Part shown: one piece after another, positions 63,585 to 64,000 of the stretch | Position numbering within the stretch: the stretch's first letter is position 1 | How the letters are laid out: each line of letters starts with the position of its first letter | Assembly: GCF_039839785.1 (NCBI RefSeq) | Contig: NZ_JBDOQT010000001.1 | Coordinates: 2,542,001 to 2,606,000, forward strand | DNA from: Pelagibius sp. CAU 1746 | Lineage (GTDB): Bacteria > Pseudomonadota > Alphaproteobacteria > Kiloniellales > Kiloniellaceae | DNA length: 64,000 nucleotides | Direction: 5' to 3' | Notes under the pieces: model-generated | Databases searched by the model: none | What the model was told of the DNA's origin: nothing | The model's input: only the letters and a program-made list of their open reading frames with translations | Translations under genes and position numbers: made by a program

Positions 63585-64000
63585 CCGCCTGCGATACAGT
63601 CCGCCAAGGCACAGAAATCTTCCACCGACAGCTCTTCGGCCCGCGCCGTCGGCGCGATGCCCGTCGCCTCGAACCAGGGCGCGGGGTTGCCGAGCGACTT
63701 CAGGCTTTGGCGCAGCATCTTGCGGCGTTGGCCGAAGGCGGCAGCAGTGACCTTCTCCAGGCTCTCCAGCGAGGCCGGTGCCAGCGGCTCTTCGCGCGGG
63801 ACGATCGACACCACGGTGGAGGTGACCTTGGGCGGTGGGGTGAAGGCCCTGGGCGGGATGTCGAACAGCGCGCGCGCGCGGCAGAGCCACTGAGTAAGGA
63901 CCGAGAGGCGGCCGTAGTCGCGGCTGCGTGGCGCGGCGACCAGACGCCCGGCGACCTCTTTCTGGAACATCAGCGTCATCGCCGAGAAGGCTTTGGGATC
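63581..64000 (-). CDS. rsmA: 16S rRNA dimethyladenosine transferase RsmA, C-terminal part
   Basis: The 5' end lies beyond the window; 139 residues to the stop are visible. The segment [65 protein letters not shown] matches the middle to C-terminal part of RsmA (KsgA), with the FxPPPKVxS motif, and [14 protein letters not shown] follows. RsmA dimethylates A1518 and A1519 of 16S rRNA. The SAM-binding part is outside the window. It is convergent with gmk. Confidence 0.95.
   Translation of the reverse strand, partial: DPKAFSAMTLMFQKEVAGRLVAAPRSRDYGRLSVLTQWLCRARALFDIPPRAFTPPPKVTSTVVSIVPREEPLAPASLESLEKVTAAAFGQRRKMLRQSLKSLGNPAPWFEATGIAPTARAEELSVEDFCALADCIAGG

Overview
The window is a high-GC stretch of alphaproteobacterial chromosome. 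The core gene order points to a Rhodospirillales-type genome (Kiloniellaceae or Rhodovibrionaceae are reasonable guesses). The evidence is the purF-cvpA-radA-mlaFE-alr-dnaB block, rpsF-rpsR-rplI, fabD-fabG-acpP-fabF-mltG, yicC-gmk, ppx-rlmE-guaB-rsmB-guaA, and alphaproteobacterial small families such as DUF2794, DUF2937 and DUF3309. The taxon is inferred from gene content only.

Left flank and island (1-22187). A PRPP-synthetase-like gene runs in from the left edge. A 28-bp exact direct repeat of the 3' end of a tRNA-Gln(CTG) gene lies at 424-451, and the intact tRNA is at 22114-22187 on the minus strand. The roughly 21.7 kb between them has the layout of a genomic island integrated in the tRNA 3' end, although no integrase is visible. 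By eye the island is less GC-rich than the rest, loosely packed, and full of cell-envelope and stress genes: an OmpA lipoprotein, a fatty-acid desaturase, a DUF6134/TAXI-receptor pair, a collagen-like OmpA lipoprotein, a glycine-zipper lipoprotein, CsbD, DUF3309, a BON lipoprotein and a cyclopropane-fatty-acid synthase. Two very large hybrid sensor kinases dominate it. One is a 1470-residue CheB-CheR-PAS-kinase-REC-REC-LuxR fusion. The other is a 783-residue paralogue of its C-terminal half. Pieces of an antiporter and of a third receiver domain lie between them. The right end holds two hypothetical proteins of similar size that may be distant paralogues, set among strong hairpins.

Core, 22.4-46.1 kb. 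A plus-strand run carries ppx, rlmE, guaB, an rsmB-like methyltransferase, a GNAT acetyltransferase and guaA. A 27-bp inverted repeat of REPIN type follows. After it come msrA, a RidA protein, DUF488, a BON lipoprotein, an FAD oxidoreductase, a dihaem cytochrome c, PilZ, DUF2794, a lipoprotein and a thioredoxin-like protein. Next is the conserved TPR protein-bamB-der cluster, then a GST, an alpha/beta hydrolase, a pentapeptide-repeat protein and an ATP-grasp ligase.

Core, 45.3-64 kb. A minus-strand block, read right to left, runs dnaB, alr, mlaE, mlaF, radA, cvpA, purF, DUF2937, SDR, with many 1-26 bp overlaps that suggest coupled translation. rpsF-rpsR-rplI ends at a clear terminator. Divergently, the fatty-acid synthesis operon fabD-fabG-acpP-fabF is followed by mltG. 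An SDR, yicC, gmk and the truncated rsmA close the window.

The core genes cover purine synthesis (purF, guaB, guaA, gmk), rRNA modification (rlmE, rsmB, rsmA), outer-membrane biogenesis (bamB-like, mlaEF), peptidoglycan (alr, mltG) and type II fatty-acid synthesis. The island adds membrane-lipid modification and a sensory/regulatory layer.
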